Shown here in pieces: positions 53,050-61,651 of a stretch of 64,000 nt of DNA (position 1 is the stretch's first letter; every line of letters starts with the position of its first letter). This DNA is from Thermoplasmatota archaeon (GTDB taxonomy: Archaea > Thermoplasmatota > Thermoplasmata > UBA10834). Both the position numbers and the translations under genes were made by a program. The stretch is taken from contig JAHIRF010000009.1 in assembly GCA_018818785.1 (NCBI GenBank), positions 186,001 to 250,000 of the forward strand. The letters are read 5' to 3'. The notes under the pieces are model-generated. The model ran no database searches, had not been told where the DNA came from, and saw only the letters and a list, made by a program, of their open reading frames with translations.

Positions 53050-53865
53050 TTACGATTCATTTGATTGTGGGCCATTCCCATGGTCGAAATCGTCCAAAGT
53101 GACCTTTGGAGGTCTCTCGGCCTCCTGCGCTCCCTCGGACACCCATTTCCAATAATTCCTCGGGAGTCGGTCGACCAGATATCGTGGATCCCTCTTAGAT
53201 TCCACATTCTTGGGGTTGAGAATGATTGTCCAGTACCTTCTTGCATCCTTCCTTGTCTGTTTCTCAGGGAATCTGTTCCTCGAATCGATAACTATGTCGT
53301 CATGTACGAGGATGTGGACATCCTCCTTTCCCACGATCGCAATCTTGTATCCCGGTCTTCTCATCGCTTGATACCTCAACACAAGATCCGTTATCTCATG
53401 TTCGAAACTGCCCCGACCGATCAGGGTCTTGGCCTTTTCATCCTCTTCGAACGATATGACTCCCCTCGCTCTCCTGAACTCGCCTGAGACCCGCCGGATG
53501 CGGTCCTTCATCTCCTTTGCTTCGGGTGAGCTCTGAGATAGGTATGCCCTAGTCCCGGACGATTCTATCTGGGATAGGATATTGAATATCAGGAAATACC
53601 TATCTGGCGTGTTGAACCGAGTTGCCCAGAAGATCTCGTCCTCGATGATTTCATACAGCTTAACATCCTCTAGGAAATCCATGCCTCCGAACTTCTCCTT
53701 GAATTCGGTGTAGATGCCGTCATAGTCGATCGTGTCTGCATCCAGAGTCTCCTCGAAGAAGAACTGTTTCCTGGAATCGTCTAGGACAGGTTTGGCGTTG
53801 TGGACCCTGCTCGCAAGATGGGCGGTTATGACTGATCTGGGCGACTGTCGGAACAAGACTAGCAT
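53050..53865 (-). CDS. DUF4130-like protein (putative nucleic-acid metabolism)
   Basis: This 271-residue protein resembles the DUF4130/TIGR03915 family: RRVSGEFRRARGVISFEED corresponds to the conserved 'HRMkgFvRF' region, and the C-terminal RDPRYLVDRLPRNYWKWVSE matches the family's 'NPkl..qhlPrrYWk' ending. Known family members pair with a radical-SAM protein of predicted DNA-modification function; no such partner is next to it here. ATG 53865 is chosen since TATA-like GCATATAATTC and GCTTATATC lie just upstream; the open frame to 53931 runs through these. The assignment is from motif memory and is moderate. Confidence 0.55.
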   Translation of the reverse strand: MLVLFRQSPRSVITAHLASRVHNAKPVLDDSRKQFFFEETLDADTIDYDGIYTEFKEKFGGMDFLEDVKLYEIIEDEIFWATRFNTPDRYFLIFNILSQIESSGTRAYLSQSSPEAKEMKDRIRRVSGEFRRARGVISFEEDEKAKTLIGRGSFEHEITDLVLRYQAMRRPGYKIAIVGKEDVHILVHDDIVIDSRNRFPEKQTRKDARRYWTIILNPKNVESKRDPRYLVDRLPRNYWKWVSEGAQEAERPPKVTLDDFDHGNGPQSNES

Positions 53866-54425
53866 GGACTCTGGACCCAGGCGAATTATATGCAATTCCT
53901 GATATAAGCTTTGGCCATGCTGTCCTCTCATCGATTGATACCGTGTAGAACGGACAAAATATCCACGTACCGATGTTGTATGTAATGATGAAGGATGGTC
54001 TCTTGGGATTGAACACTACGAATCGCTCTCATGAGGGTGCTATTCCTGATGGAGTTAGAGAATCTTCCTGGCGAGGTCATGAGACCGGATGGAAAAGTCA
54101 CCGAACCCCTATGCCTGGATTCCTTCAGAGATGAAGGCGCATCGCGGACACATTGGCCATGGTTCTCGATGATGACGTGGATGTAGTGATGTGCACGCGG
54201 GAATGAGGTGGAAGCAGTTGCCATGAGTGCAACTAGGGGCAATCCATTTTGCATGGGGACCGTCTGAAGCTCACAGGCGATATGTATTGCGAGGATGAGC
54301 GACGGAAGAACAGTCCCGTAATCAACCATGATGCTGATGTCCCGCTCCAAGCCTGATTAGTGGGGAACCCTTTTTAATCCGGATGTCAAAAAGGCTATCT
54401 AGCAAGTACGTAATCGGAAGAATGC
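53866..54425. other. Long intergenic region without a convincing gene
   Basis: About 560 bases lie between the divergent DUF4130-like and TPR genes. Both strands carry short frames (for example 51 codons at 54031-54186 on the plus strand and 140 codons at 53928-54350 on the minus strand) without ribosome sites or recognisable protein character. It may be gene remains. CTTTTTAATCC (54369-54379) is a probable TATA box for the TPR gene, and two TATA-like elements for the leftward gene lie at 53888-53910. Confidence 0.4.
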
Positions 54426-56543
54426 TTGAGACAGGAGATACAGAGGACGCTGGAGCCCACCAGAAGGCTTTCCGCCTCCTACATGTTCGAACAGGCCAAT
54501 GTCGCATACGATGCAGGCGAGTACTCTCGGGCTCTGATGCTCTTCGAGCAAGCGCGTTCGTCGGGCCTCGAGACCGAGGTGGTTTACAACAATAGAGGGG
54601 CTGCCCTCGATGCGATCGGTCGCTGTGAGGACGCTGCTCGTAGCTACAGATATGCCATTCACCTGGCGCCGGAATACGAGCTTGCATGGCACAACCTGGG
54701 GAACTGTTTCTATTCGAGGAGTCTATATCGCGAAGCAGCAAAATGCTATGAGCGGGCCTCATCTCTTGATAAGTCTAGGTGGCAGAACGTCTATGGTCTG
54801 GCGAGCTCGCACATACGGCTCGGACGCAAACGACGTGCGAGGGCTATCTCAGCGCGCCTCGTCTCCCTCGCAGATGACAACGTGGATGCTCTGTTGGCCG
54901 CAGCCGAACTCTATGTGGATATGGAGAATTACGATGAAGCCATCGCATTGTGCGAGAGATGTCTGCAGATCCAGCCGGGGTCATCAAAGGCGATGACAAT
55001 CATCGGCTCCGCATACCACGAAGGGGGCGAGTACTTGAAGGCCATCGGGGCCTTTGAGACCGCTCTGAAGGGCACACCCAATGACAAGGAACTGCTGAAC
55101 AATCTTGGATACACATACTTCTGTTCCGGTCAATTGGCCCGGGCGATGGAATGCTTTGATAAAGCGATCGAGATCGATCCCACTTACAAGCCTGCTTGGT
55201 ACAACAAGGGTTACGCCCTTCACGGCGCGGATAGGTTGTCCCAAGCGGTCGAATGCTATGCCCGGGCGATCGAGATAGATGCAAACGACCGGGTGCTGTG
55301 GAACAATCTCGGAAATGCCCTATACAACCTTGGACGGTTCTCGGAGTCCATACCGAAGTTCGTAGAGGCGATACGGGTGGACCCAGGATACGAGATCGCG
55401 TGGAACAACATCGGGAACGCGTTCGAGAAGGTCGGCCTATGGGAGAAAGCGATCCACTTCCATGACAGGGCACTCGAACTGAGGCCAGGTTTCGATTATG
55501 CGCTCTATGCCAAGGGCGTGTGCAAATCGATGATTGGCCACCCCGAGGAAGGATTCGATTTGATAACCGCGTCATTGGAGATAAATCCAGACTACGACGA
55601 AGCGTGGAAAGCGCTCTCGAAAGTAGCTCAGGACCTTGGACGATTGGATGAGGCGATCGAGGCGATCGATGAATCCCTATCAGTCAATCCTGGCTTCGGG
55701 GATGGATGGGCCGAAAAGGGCGACCTTCTCTCAGCCATGGGCGAACTTGAAGGCGCCAATATAGCATATGTGAACGCTCTGAGGAGCCTGCCGATGAGAT
55801 CGATGGAATCTCAGAACGAGATCACCTCGATCATCACCCGCGTCAAGGTGCTCAATCGTCTGGGGATGTATCAGGAAGCCTTGTCCGTCCTGGAGGATGC
55901 CGTTCTGATGGGGATCAGGGACCCCTCCGTGCTTAGAAGATTGCTCGATGTGCGTTGTATCCTCGATGACTTCGTGCTGCCTGCAGAGGTGGACGCTGCA
56001 ATCCGGTCAGTGGACGACGTCTTTGTACAAACGGCGCTGTGCAGCTACTTCATACATGGAGGGCGGTTGGGAGTCGCCAGAGAAGTGATGACTCGGCTTG
56101 AAATGATGGATGTGCCTCATCATGACCATATCCTATTGAGTGCGAGGCTACTCGATGCGGAGGGCGATTCGACGGATGCGATCTCGCTGTTGTCCCGTGA
56201 GAGCGAACTCTCGCCTGACATGCATAAGCTGCTCGGGGAGATCGCGGAACGCTCTGGGAAGCTGCAGATGGCCATGAAGTCCTATTCGAAGGCATTGGAT
56301 GCGATTCCATCTGATTATGTGACCGCGGTATCCCTGGCCCGTGTATCGTCTCTCCTCAAGGATCATGACTCCGCCATTGATGCTTCTCTCATTGCGTCGG
56401 GTATCGACGGGGACGAGCCAGAACCTTACAGGATACGGGCTGAAGCCTATGCCGCCCTTGGGAAGACGGGCAAAGCGGCGGTCGCCTTGGTGGAGGCGGA
56501 ATCCCGCATACGGGACGACGACCGAGGGAGGTCGAATCGATGA
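54426..56543 (+). CDS. Tetratricopeptide-repeat protein
   Basis: This 705-residue soluble protein is built of about 18-20 TPR units, clear from residue 20 to about 450 (for example RAMECFDKAIEIDPTYKPAWYNKGYALHG and its neighbours) and more degenerate toward the C-terminus. It has no zinc finger, signal peptide or membrane helix. TTG 54426 follows GGAAGAA; ATG 54483 is a possible internal start. Its stop overlaps the ATG of the PUA-domain gene (ATGA), so the two proteins are made together, perhaps as partners in translation-related work (inference). Confidence 0.85.
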   Translation: MRQEIQRTLEPTRRLSASYMFEQANVAYDAGEYSRALMLFEQARSSGLETEVVYNNRGAALDAIGRCEDAARSYRYAIHLAPEYELAWHNLGNCFYSRSLYREAAKCYERASSLDKSRWQNVYGLASSHIRLGRKRRARAISARLVSLADDNVDALLAAAELYVDMENYDEAIALCERCLQIQPGSSKAMTIIGSAYHEGGEYLKAIGAFETALKGTPNDKELLNNLGYTYFCSGQLARAMECFDKAIEIDPTYKPAWYNKGYALHGADRLSQAVECYARAIEIDANDRVLWNNLGNALYNLGRFSESIPKFVEAIRVDPGYEIAWNNIGNAFEKVGLWEKAIHFHDRALELRPGFDYALYAKGVCKSMIGHPEEGFDLITASLEINPDYDEAWKALSKVAQDLGRLDEAIEAIDESLSVNPGFGDGWAEKGDLLSAMGELEGANIAYVNALRSLPMRSMESQNEITSIITRVKVLNRLGMYQEALSVLEDAVLMGIRDPSVLRRLLDVRCILDDFVLPAEVDAAIRSVDDVFVQTALCSYFIHGGRLGVAREVMTRLEMMDVPHHDHILLSARLLDAEGDSTDAISLLSRESELSPDMHKLLGEIAERSGKLQMAMKSYSKALDAIPSDYVTAVSLARVSSLLKDHDSAIDASLIASGIDGDEPEPYRIRAEAYAALGKTGKAAVALVEAESRIRDDDRGRSNR

Positions 56544-57073
56544 CCGAGCTTCGCTTCAGGAAGAGGCACAGGATGAGGCTAAAGGAGATCGAGTCCTTGG
56601 CCACTCGACTGAAAGAGATTCTGGGCACAGAGGTTTTCGGTCCACTGGACACCGTTGACATGGCCGAATGCCCGGAATACGATGTGGTGTTAGTGGACGG
56701 CAAGATCTTATCGATCGTTTCGCAGGGCGAGCCATTTCTCACGGTGAGGGGATTACTGGTCTACCCCGCGACAAAGCGATACATAACGGTTGATATGGGC
56801 GCTGTCAAATTCGTGGCGAACGGTGCGGATGTAATGGGCCCAGGGGTCGTGGAGGTCGACCCTGGTATAGTTGAAGGGGATTTCGTTTGGATACGCGACA
56901 TCCGAAACAAGCGACCCCTCGCGATCGGCAAGGCGTTGGTCTCTGCAGAAACCATCATGCGCAAGGAGAAGGGGAAGGTGGCATCCTCACTGCATTACGT
57001 GGGTGACAAGCTATGGGCGTTGGATGAGCCGAAGGAAGAGACTGCTGATATGCCCGAGGACGAGCCTGCTTAA
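56540..57073 (+). CDS. PUA-domain RNA-binding protein (MCT-1/Tma20-like)
   Basis: This 177-residue protein has an N-terminal pre-PUA domain (LKEIESLATRLKEILGT) and a C-terminal PUA domain (about residues 78-155: RYITVDMGAVKFVANGADVMGPGVV, then the GDFVWIRD strand and IGKALVSAETIM). This is the MCT-1/DENR-partner layout, in eukaryotes tied to translation re-initiation and ribosome recycling. The tail is acidic. ATG 56540 overlaps the TPR gene stop. Confidence 0.88.
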   Translation: MTELRFRKRHRMRLKEIESLATRLKEILGTEVFGPLDTVDMAECPEYDVVLVDGKILSIVSQGEPFLTVRGLLVYPATKRYITVDMGAVKFVANGADVMGPGVVEVDPGIVEGDFVWIRDIRNKRPLAIGKALVSAETIMRKEKGKVASSLHYVGDKLWALDEPKEETADMPEDEPA

Positions 57074-57153
57074 TAGTCCTATGAAGATGTCATGAACGCG
57101 GTCAATCCCTTTAGGATTGACATCAAAGACTCGGTGTCTGGCCATGCCTGGCA

Positions 57154-57163
57154 AGCTTTATAT
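57154..57163 (+). promoter_or_regulatory. TATA box of sepF
   Basis: GCTTTATATCC lies about 40 bases upstream of TTG 57199, predicting a leader of about 15 bases that holds the AGAGGGA ribosome site. It implies sepF is transcribed separately from the TPR-PUA genes. Confidence 0.5.
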
Positions 57164-57198
57164 CCGAACAAGGTGATTACTCGCTAGAGGGATGCATC

Positions 57199-57594
57199 TT
57201 GACGATTTTGAAGAAGAAGCCATTCTCCGGCGCTCCGGACTCGGAGCAGAAGGAGATGATTGGAGCAGAACAATATATTGATCTCACTGAGATGGTGTTC
57301 GAGGACGAGGGATTGATGGATTCTGATGGTGCCAAGACACTTGTCAAGGTGGGAGAGATGTTCCGATATGAGGATTTGTCAAGCCTGACGAGTCAGGTCT
57401 ATGCCGGGCACATAGTCATCATAGACTACACCTCGATTGCCAATGACGACCTGACAATGAAACGCCTCACAGCCGAGCTGAAGAACGTCTCTCGAGACGT
57501 CGGTGGGGATGTGGCTGGTGTCGGTAAGAACCTGCTCATGGCGACTCCGCGCGGAGTCAAGATCGACCGGAATAAGATTCGTGGCGGCTTCTGA
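57199..57594 (+). CDS. sepF: Archaeal SepF cell-division protein
   Basis: This 131-residue SepF homologue is the membrane anchor of FtsZ in archaea. The N-terminal MTILKKKPF is a short amphipathic membrane-targeting stretch; an acidic linker follows, and the C-terminal alpha/beta domain includes VKVGEMFRYEDLSSLTSQVYAGHIVIIDY and GKNLLMATPRGVKI. TTG 57199 has AGAGGGA upstream, and CTTTATATCC (57154-57163) is a well-placed TATA box. ftsZ is not in the window. A KaiC-like gene lies convergently downstream. Confidence 0.93.
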   Translation: MTILKKKPFSGAPDSEQKEMIGAEQYIDLTEMVFEDEGLMDSDGAKTLVKVGEMFRYEDLSSLTSQVYAGHIVIIDYTSIANDDLTMKRLTAELKNVSRDVGGDVAGVGKNLLMATPRGVKIDRNKIRGGF

Positions 57595-57693
57595 ACCGGA
57601 CCTGCAGTCTCAATAAACATGATGGGATGCTCAATGGACCCGTCGTGGTGCTGGAGCTGATGCACAGTCTCATCAAGTTGTTCGCTGCCGACA

Positions 57694-58419
57694 TCATTCG
57701 CTGATGGGTGGTGTAGCCGAGAACCTTCCATCCTTGTACAGCAACGTCAGATAGCCGTGATGGATCTTGGAATGTCTCAGCTTGACCGCTCTCATCCTGA
57801 GCTGAACATCGGTCTCACCAACATCCACAAACTTCAGAAGGAATGCCCCATCTGCGAGGAAGTCCTCGTTGTACGGTCCGAATGAAAGACCGTTCTGCTG
57901 CGTCTCTGATATCAGGATGGTCGTGACTCCCAACCTCTTCAGGAAGCCAAAGAAGTGGAACAGCTCTTGTCTTGGATTCGGTATCGCTGCGAGGGAGTAT
58001 ATCGCGGTGAGTGAGTCGATCACCACGATCTCGACGCCCTCGTTCTCGACCTTCTTCTTCAGGTACTCCTTCAGTATCTTGAACCAATCTCGGCCGACAT
58101 CCGCATCGGTGTGTTCCAGTCTGAGCTTGCCGATGTCAACTATAAAGAACTTGTTCTCATCGACGGTTCCGAGGCCGAGCATCTCCATCGCGCTCAGGAG
58201 ACTCTCCTTGCTCTCTTCGATGCTGATATAGAGTACATTGACGCCCTTCTTGCGAACATTGCTGTATAGCAGATTCACTGCGATCGATGATTTCATCGTT
58301 CCCGGCGTGCCCGCCAGCAGAACCACATGGCCCTTCTTGATGCCGCCACCTATCTTGCTGTCGAAGCCATCTATGTATGTCTGAACCCTGTCATCACTAA
58401 CGTTGGCGCCGAACTCCAT
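57694..58419 (-). CDS. KaiC/RadA-like ATPase
   Basis: This 241-residue single RecA-fold protein of the KaiC-like archaeal group opens with VQTYIDGFDSKIGGGIKKGH. Its Walker A variant GTPGTMKSS has Met in place of the Gly before Lys; the key Lys and Ser are kept. Walker B is IVVIDSLTAIYSL, and YISIEESKESL matches the KaiC catalytic-Glu region. ATG 58419 is the start. It converges on sepF (100 bases between stops), and is divergent from the HD gene. Function is unknown. Confidence 0.82.
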   Translation of the reverse strand: MEFGANVSDDRVQTYIDGFDSKIGGGIKKGHVVLLAGTPGTMKSSIAVNLLYSNVRKKGVNVLYISIEESKESLLSAMEMLGLGTVDENKFFIVDIGKLRLEHTDADVGRDWFKILKEYLKKKVENEGVEIVVIDSLTAIYSLAAIPNPRQELFHFFGFLKRLGVTTILISETQQNGLSFGPYNEDFLADGAFLLKFVDVGETDVQLRMRAVKLRHSKIHHGYLTLLYKDGRFSATPPISE

Positions 58420-58616
58420 ATGCGATGCCTCCTTGCGGCGAAAAGCCCATGTTAAAAATGTGTGTCCCTCTTAAAAGAGTTTGGCCCTCAATATCATTTT
58501 TAATAATGGTGCATCGGTTGACAAACCGTGAGATATCTGATTTCCTTGTGAATTGGTTTGATAGCATTGTTGCTATCTACTCAACCATTATATCTCATGA
58601 AGATGTGTTAGCGACA

Positions 58617-59927
58617 GTGGTCGAATACAAGATAATCCGGGATTCGGTACATGGTAGCATCAAGGTCGACGGTTGTTTCTTGCCGCTAGCGTCGACACCA
58701 GAGCTTCAGAGATTGCACAATATCCACCAGCTCGGCCTAGCATACCTCGTCTATCCTGGTGCCAATCACACGCGTTTCGAGCACTCGCTGGGAACATTCC
58801 ATGTGGCTGGACGGATATGTTCGTCCCTCAACCTGGACCGTATCGAATCGCTCATGGTCCAAGCTGCAGCGCTTCTGCATGACATTGGTCATCTTCCCTA
58901 TTCACATACATTCGAGATGGTCCTCCACGAACAGTTCGGTGTTGACCACGCCGAGATATCCCGGCGGCTCATTCGTGGGGAGGATTCCGTCCTTTCCGAT
59001 GAGGAGCGGTCCATCCTCGGCAAGCATGCGTCAGTTCCTGAAGCGTTGGAGGCGATGTCGCTCAACCCAAAGGATGTGGCAGGTCTGTTGGATGGCCAGC
59101 ACGCATTGAAGCAATCTTCGCGCACTCTCGAGAAACACGAATCACAGGCTCACTTCAATACAAAGCGTTACCTTTCACAGATTGTCAGTGGAACAGTAGA
59201 TTCCGACCAGCTCGACTACCTCGTACGAGATGCACATTACACCGGGGTAGCTTACGGCGTGATAGACATCGACCGGCTCGTCGAGACCTTCGACATATAC
59301 AATGGCGATCTGGTGATCGATAAGAGCGGCCTGAGCGCGGTCGAGGGCATGCTGGTCGCGCGAGCTCTCATGTTTTCGTCTGTCTACTACCACAAGACCG
59401 TGAGGATACCGGAGCTCATGCTCGCGAAAGCGGTGGAACTCTTGGGTAAGGACGCAATCGATCATATACATCGGATGACGGATGCTGGATTGCTCGCATA
59501 TCTGGAGTCGCAGGGTGGATATTCACGCGAGATAGCGACCTGTCTCAAGTATCGGAAACTGTACAAGCGCGCCTATGCGATGGCTGTCACGGACGTGTGT
59601 GATGAGGATTGGTTGAAGATAGATGAACTGGGCAACGTTGGACGACGCAGAGCTGTCGAGGCGGAGATAGCTCGAAGGGCTGGGATCCCATCTGGCAATG
59701 TGATAATGGATGTTCCTTCAACCGAACTCCCCCTCACAGAGCCGCGGATATCCCTAATGGATGTCCGCATCCTTGACGGCAAGCGTGTGCGACTCCTGCC
59801 CAGGATGAGTTCGATCTCCTCCTCGCTGCAATTCCGAAGGGCTCATGACTGGGCAGTCATGGTGGCGTGTCCTGAGAAGGACAAGGCGAAAGTGTCCAAA
59901 GCTGCGCAGAAAGTGCTCGGCCTCTAA
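58617..59927 (+). CDS. HD-domain phosphohydrolase (dNTPase/SAMHD1-like)
   Basis: This 436-residue HD hydrolase of the dGTPase/SAMHD1-like superfamily opens [14 protein letters not shown], and the metal-binding HD motif includes [32 protein letters not shown] and later [16 protein letters not shown], all intact. Such proteins hydrolyse nucleotide phosphates; the precise substrate is unknown. The frame is open from 58425, but a TATA box (CATTATATC, 58587-58595) about 27 bases before GTG 58617 indicates a leaderless transcript starting with that GTG (GTG 58605 is another option). The stop overlaps the convergent rtcB by 4 bases. Confidence 0.88.
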   Translation: MVEYKIIRDSVHGSIKVDGCFLPLASTPELQRLHNIHQLGLAYLVYPGANHTRFEHSLGTFHVAGRICSSLNLDRIESLMVQAAALLHDIGHLPYSHTFEMVLHEQFGVDHAEISRRLIRGEDSVLSDEERSILGKHASVPEALEAMSLNPKDVAGLLDGQHALKQSSRTLEKHESQAHFNTKRYLSQIVSGTVDSDQLDYLVRDAHYTGVAYGVIDIDRLVETFDIYNGDLVIDKSGLSAVEGMLVARALMFSSVYYHKTVRIPELMLAKAVELLGKDAIDHIHRMTDAGLLAYLESQGGYSREIATCLKYRKLYKRAYAMAVTDVCDEDWLKIDELGNVGRRRAVEAEIARRAGIPSGNVIMDVPSTELPLTEPRISLMDVRILDGKRVRLLPRMSSISSSLQFRRAHDWAVMVACPEKDKAKVSKAAQKVLGL

Positions 59928-61378
59928 CCCTTCATCACGCCGATCGGTCGAAGACGGGCTACCAGCCTCGATATGCCCGCACCATCGGCCACGCGGACCA
60001 CGTCGTCCACATTCTTATAGGCTCCAGGCGCTTCCTCGATGATGCCTTCCTTCGAGGCGGCTCTGATGTACACCCCTCGGTCCTCGAGCTCTTGGATCAC
60101 TCCTTTCGATGTGAACTTCCTTGTCGCAGCGCTCCTGGACATCAACCTACCAGCCCCGTGGCATGTCGACCCGAATGTCTCGGCCATAGCCTGTGCCGTG
60201 CCCGCGAGGACATAGCTCGAGCTTCCCATGTCTCCTGGAATAAGAACTGGCTGCCCGAATGACCTGTACTTCGCAGGCACTTCGTCTCTACTGCTATCGA
60301 AAGCCCTGGTAGCTCCCTTGCGGTGGACATATACCATTTTTCGCAGTCCATCGATCTGATGCTCCTCCAGCTTGCATATGTTGTGGGCGACATCATAGAC
60401 GCATCTCATCCCCATATCCTCCGCGCTCCTGCCCAGGGATGTCTCGAACGATTCCCTGAGCCAGTGGAGTATGAGCTGCCGGTTCGCCCAAGCGTAGTTC
60501 GCGGCTGCACTCATGGCCGCGAAGCAATCCCGTCCCTCCTGCGAGTTCACGGGGGCACATGCTAGCTGCCTATCTGGAACCACGATTTTGTATTTCCTGA
60601 TCGCATTCTCCATCACTCGGATGTAATCGCTTGCGATCTGGTGCCCGCATCCTCTGGAGCCTGAGTGTATGCTGATCATGATCTGGTCAATGGAATCGAT
60701 TCCGAAGCATCTGGCTGCCTGTTCATCGAAGATCTGGTCGACCCTCTGTATCTCGAGGAAGTGGTTGCCTCCCCCCAGCGTCCCCAGTTGGGGCGCACCC
60801 CTCTGTTTCGCCTTCTGATCGACCTTCGATGAGTCGGCGGTCTTCATGCAGCCGTTCTCTTCGCTGGTCTCGATATCCTCTTGCCATCCGTAACCCTGAG
60901 ACACCGCCCATTTTGCACCATTGTCTAGGACGTCATCTATCTGACTGCCCGTCAGTCGCAGCTTCCCCTTCTCGCCGACGCCTGATGGGACATTGTCGAA
61001 GATAGTGTCTATGAGGTTCTTCCTCTTGTCTCGGATTTCCTCGAACCTTAGATCCGTTCTGACGAGCTTGACACCACAATTGATATCGTATCCTATGCCT
61101 CCAGGTGATATCACGCCCGTCTCAGAATCGAATGCCGCGACCCCGCCGATAGGGAACCCATACCCCCAATGAATATCCGGCATGGCGAGGGAATTGCCTA
61201 CGATCCCTGGTAGACAGGCCACATTCGCAGCCTGCTCCAGTGCATTGTCAGCGGTCACGGATTTTATCAGCTTATCATCCGAGAATATGATCGCGGAGGT
61301 TGACATGCACTGCTTGAAAGTCTTGGGGATTTCGTACCTGAACTCATCTATCTTGATTATTGGTCCCGTCCAGGGCAT
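59924..61378 (-). CDS. rtcB: RtcB RNA-splicing ligase
   Basis: This 484-residue RtcB is the GTP- and manganese-dependent ligase that joins tRNA exon halves after intron removal in archaea. Conserved parts include [17 protein letters not shown], the metal Cys in [20 protein letters not shown], the [11 protein letters not shown] loop, HRKGATRAF and the C-terminal guanylated His in [18 protein letters not shown] lies 6 bases before ATG 61378, with TTAATATAC (61412-61420) as TATA box. No internal intein is present, although RtcB often carries one. Confidence 0.96.
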   Translation of the reverse strand: MPWTGPIIKIDEFRYEIPKTFKQCMSTSAIIFSDDKLIKSVTADNALEQAANVACLPGIVGNSLAMPDIHWGYGFPIGGVAAFDSETGVISPGGIGYDINCGVKLVRTDLRFEEIRDKRKNLIDTIFDNVPSGVGEKGKLRLTGSQIDDVLDNGAKWAVSQGYGWQEDIETSEENGCMKTADSSKVDQKAKQRGAPQLGTLGGGNHFLEIQRVDQIFDEQAARCFGIDSIDQIMISIHSGSRGCGHQIASDYIRVMENAIRKYKIVVPDRQLACAPVNSQEGRDCFAAMSAAANYAWANRQLILHWLRESFETSLGRSAEDMGMRCVYDVAHNICKLEEHQIDGLRKMVYVHRKGATRAFDSSRDEVPAKYRSFGQPVLIPGDMGSSSYVLAGTAQAMAETFGSTCHGAGRLMSRSAATRKFTSKGVIQELEDRGVYIRAASKEGIIEEAPGAYKNVDDVVRVADGAGISRLVARLRPIGVMKG

Positions 61379-61531
61379 TCAGATTCACCTTGGTCTTTCA
61401 CAAGGACCGCCGTATATTAACGTTGCGAGTTCAGTCTGCAGATCGATCATGGATCGTTTGTCATGTCGATCAAGGTACACATGTACATCCCGTGTCGGGT
61501 TTTTTGGGGACTGGAACGTGTATCAGACGAT

Positions 61532-61545
61532 TGCTATATATATGC
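61532..61545 (+). promoter_or_regulatory. TATA box of the zinc-ribbon membrane protein gene
   Basis: GCTATATATATGC is a strong TATA element about 110 bases before TTG 61652, predicting a leader of about 85 bases that ends with the GAGGTGAT ribosome site. Confidence 0.5.
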
Positions 61546-61651
61546 TGGACCGCACTTACAGCCATATTGATTCCAGTTCAGACTGGCATGCATCGACCTC
61601 CCGTTCCAAGGGGGGTACTTTGAAGATTACAATTGATCGAGGTGATGGGGA

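Noticed and set aside
53928-54350. 140-codon minus-strand frame and 51-codon plus-strand frame in the 560-base gap
   Set aside because: Neither has a ribosome site, promoter at proper spacing or recognisable protein; they overlap promoters of the flanking genes.
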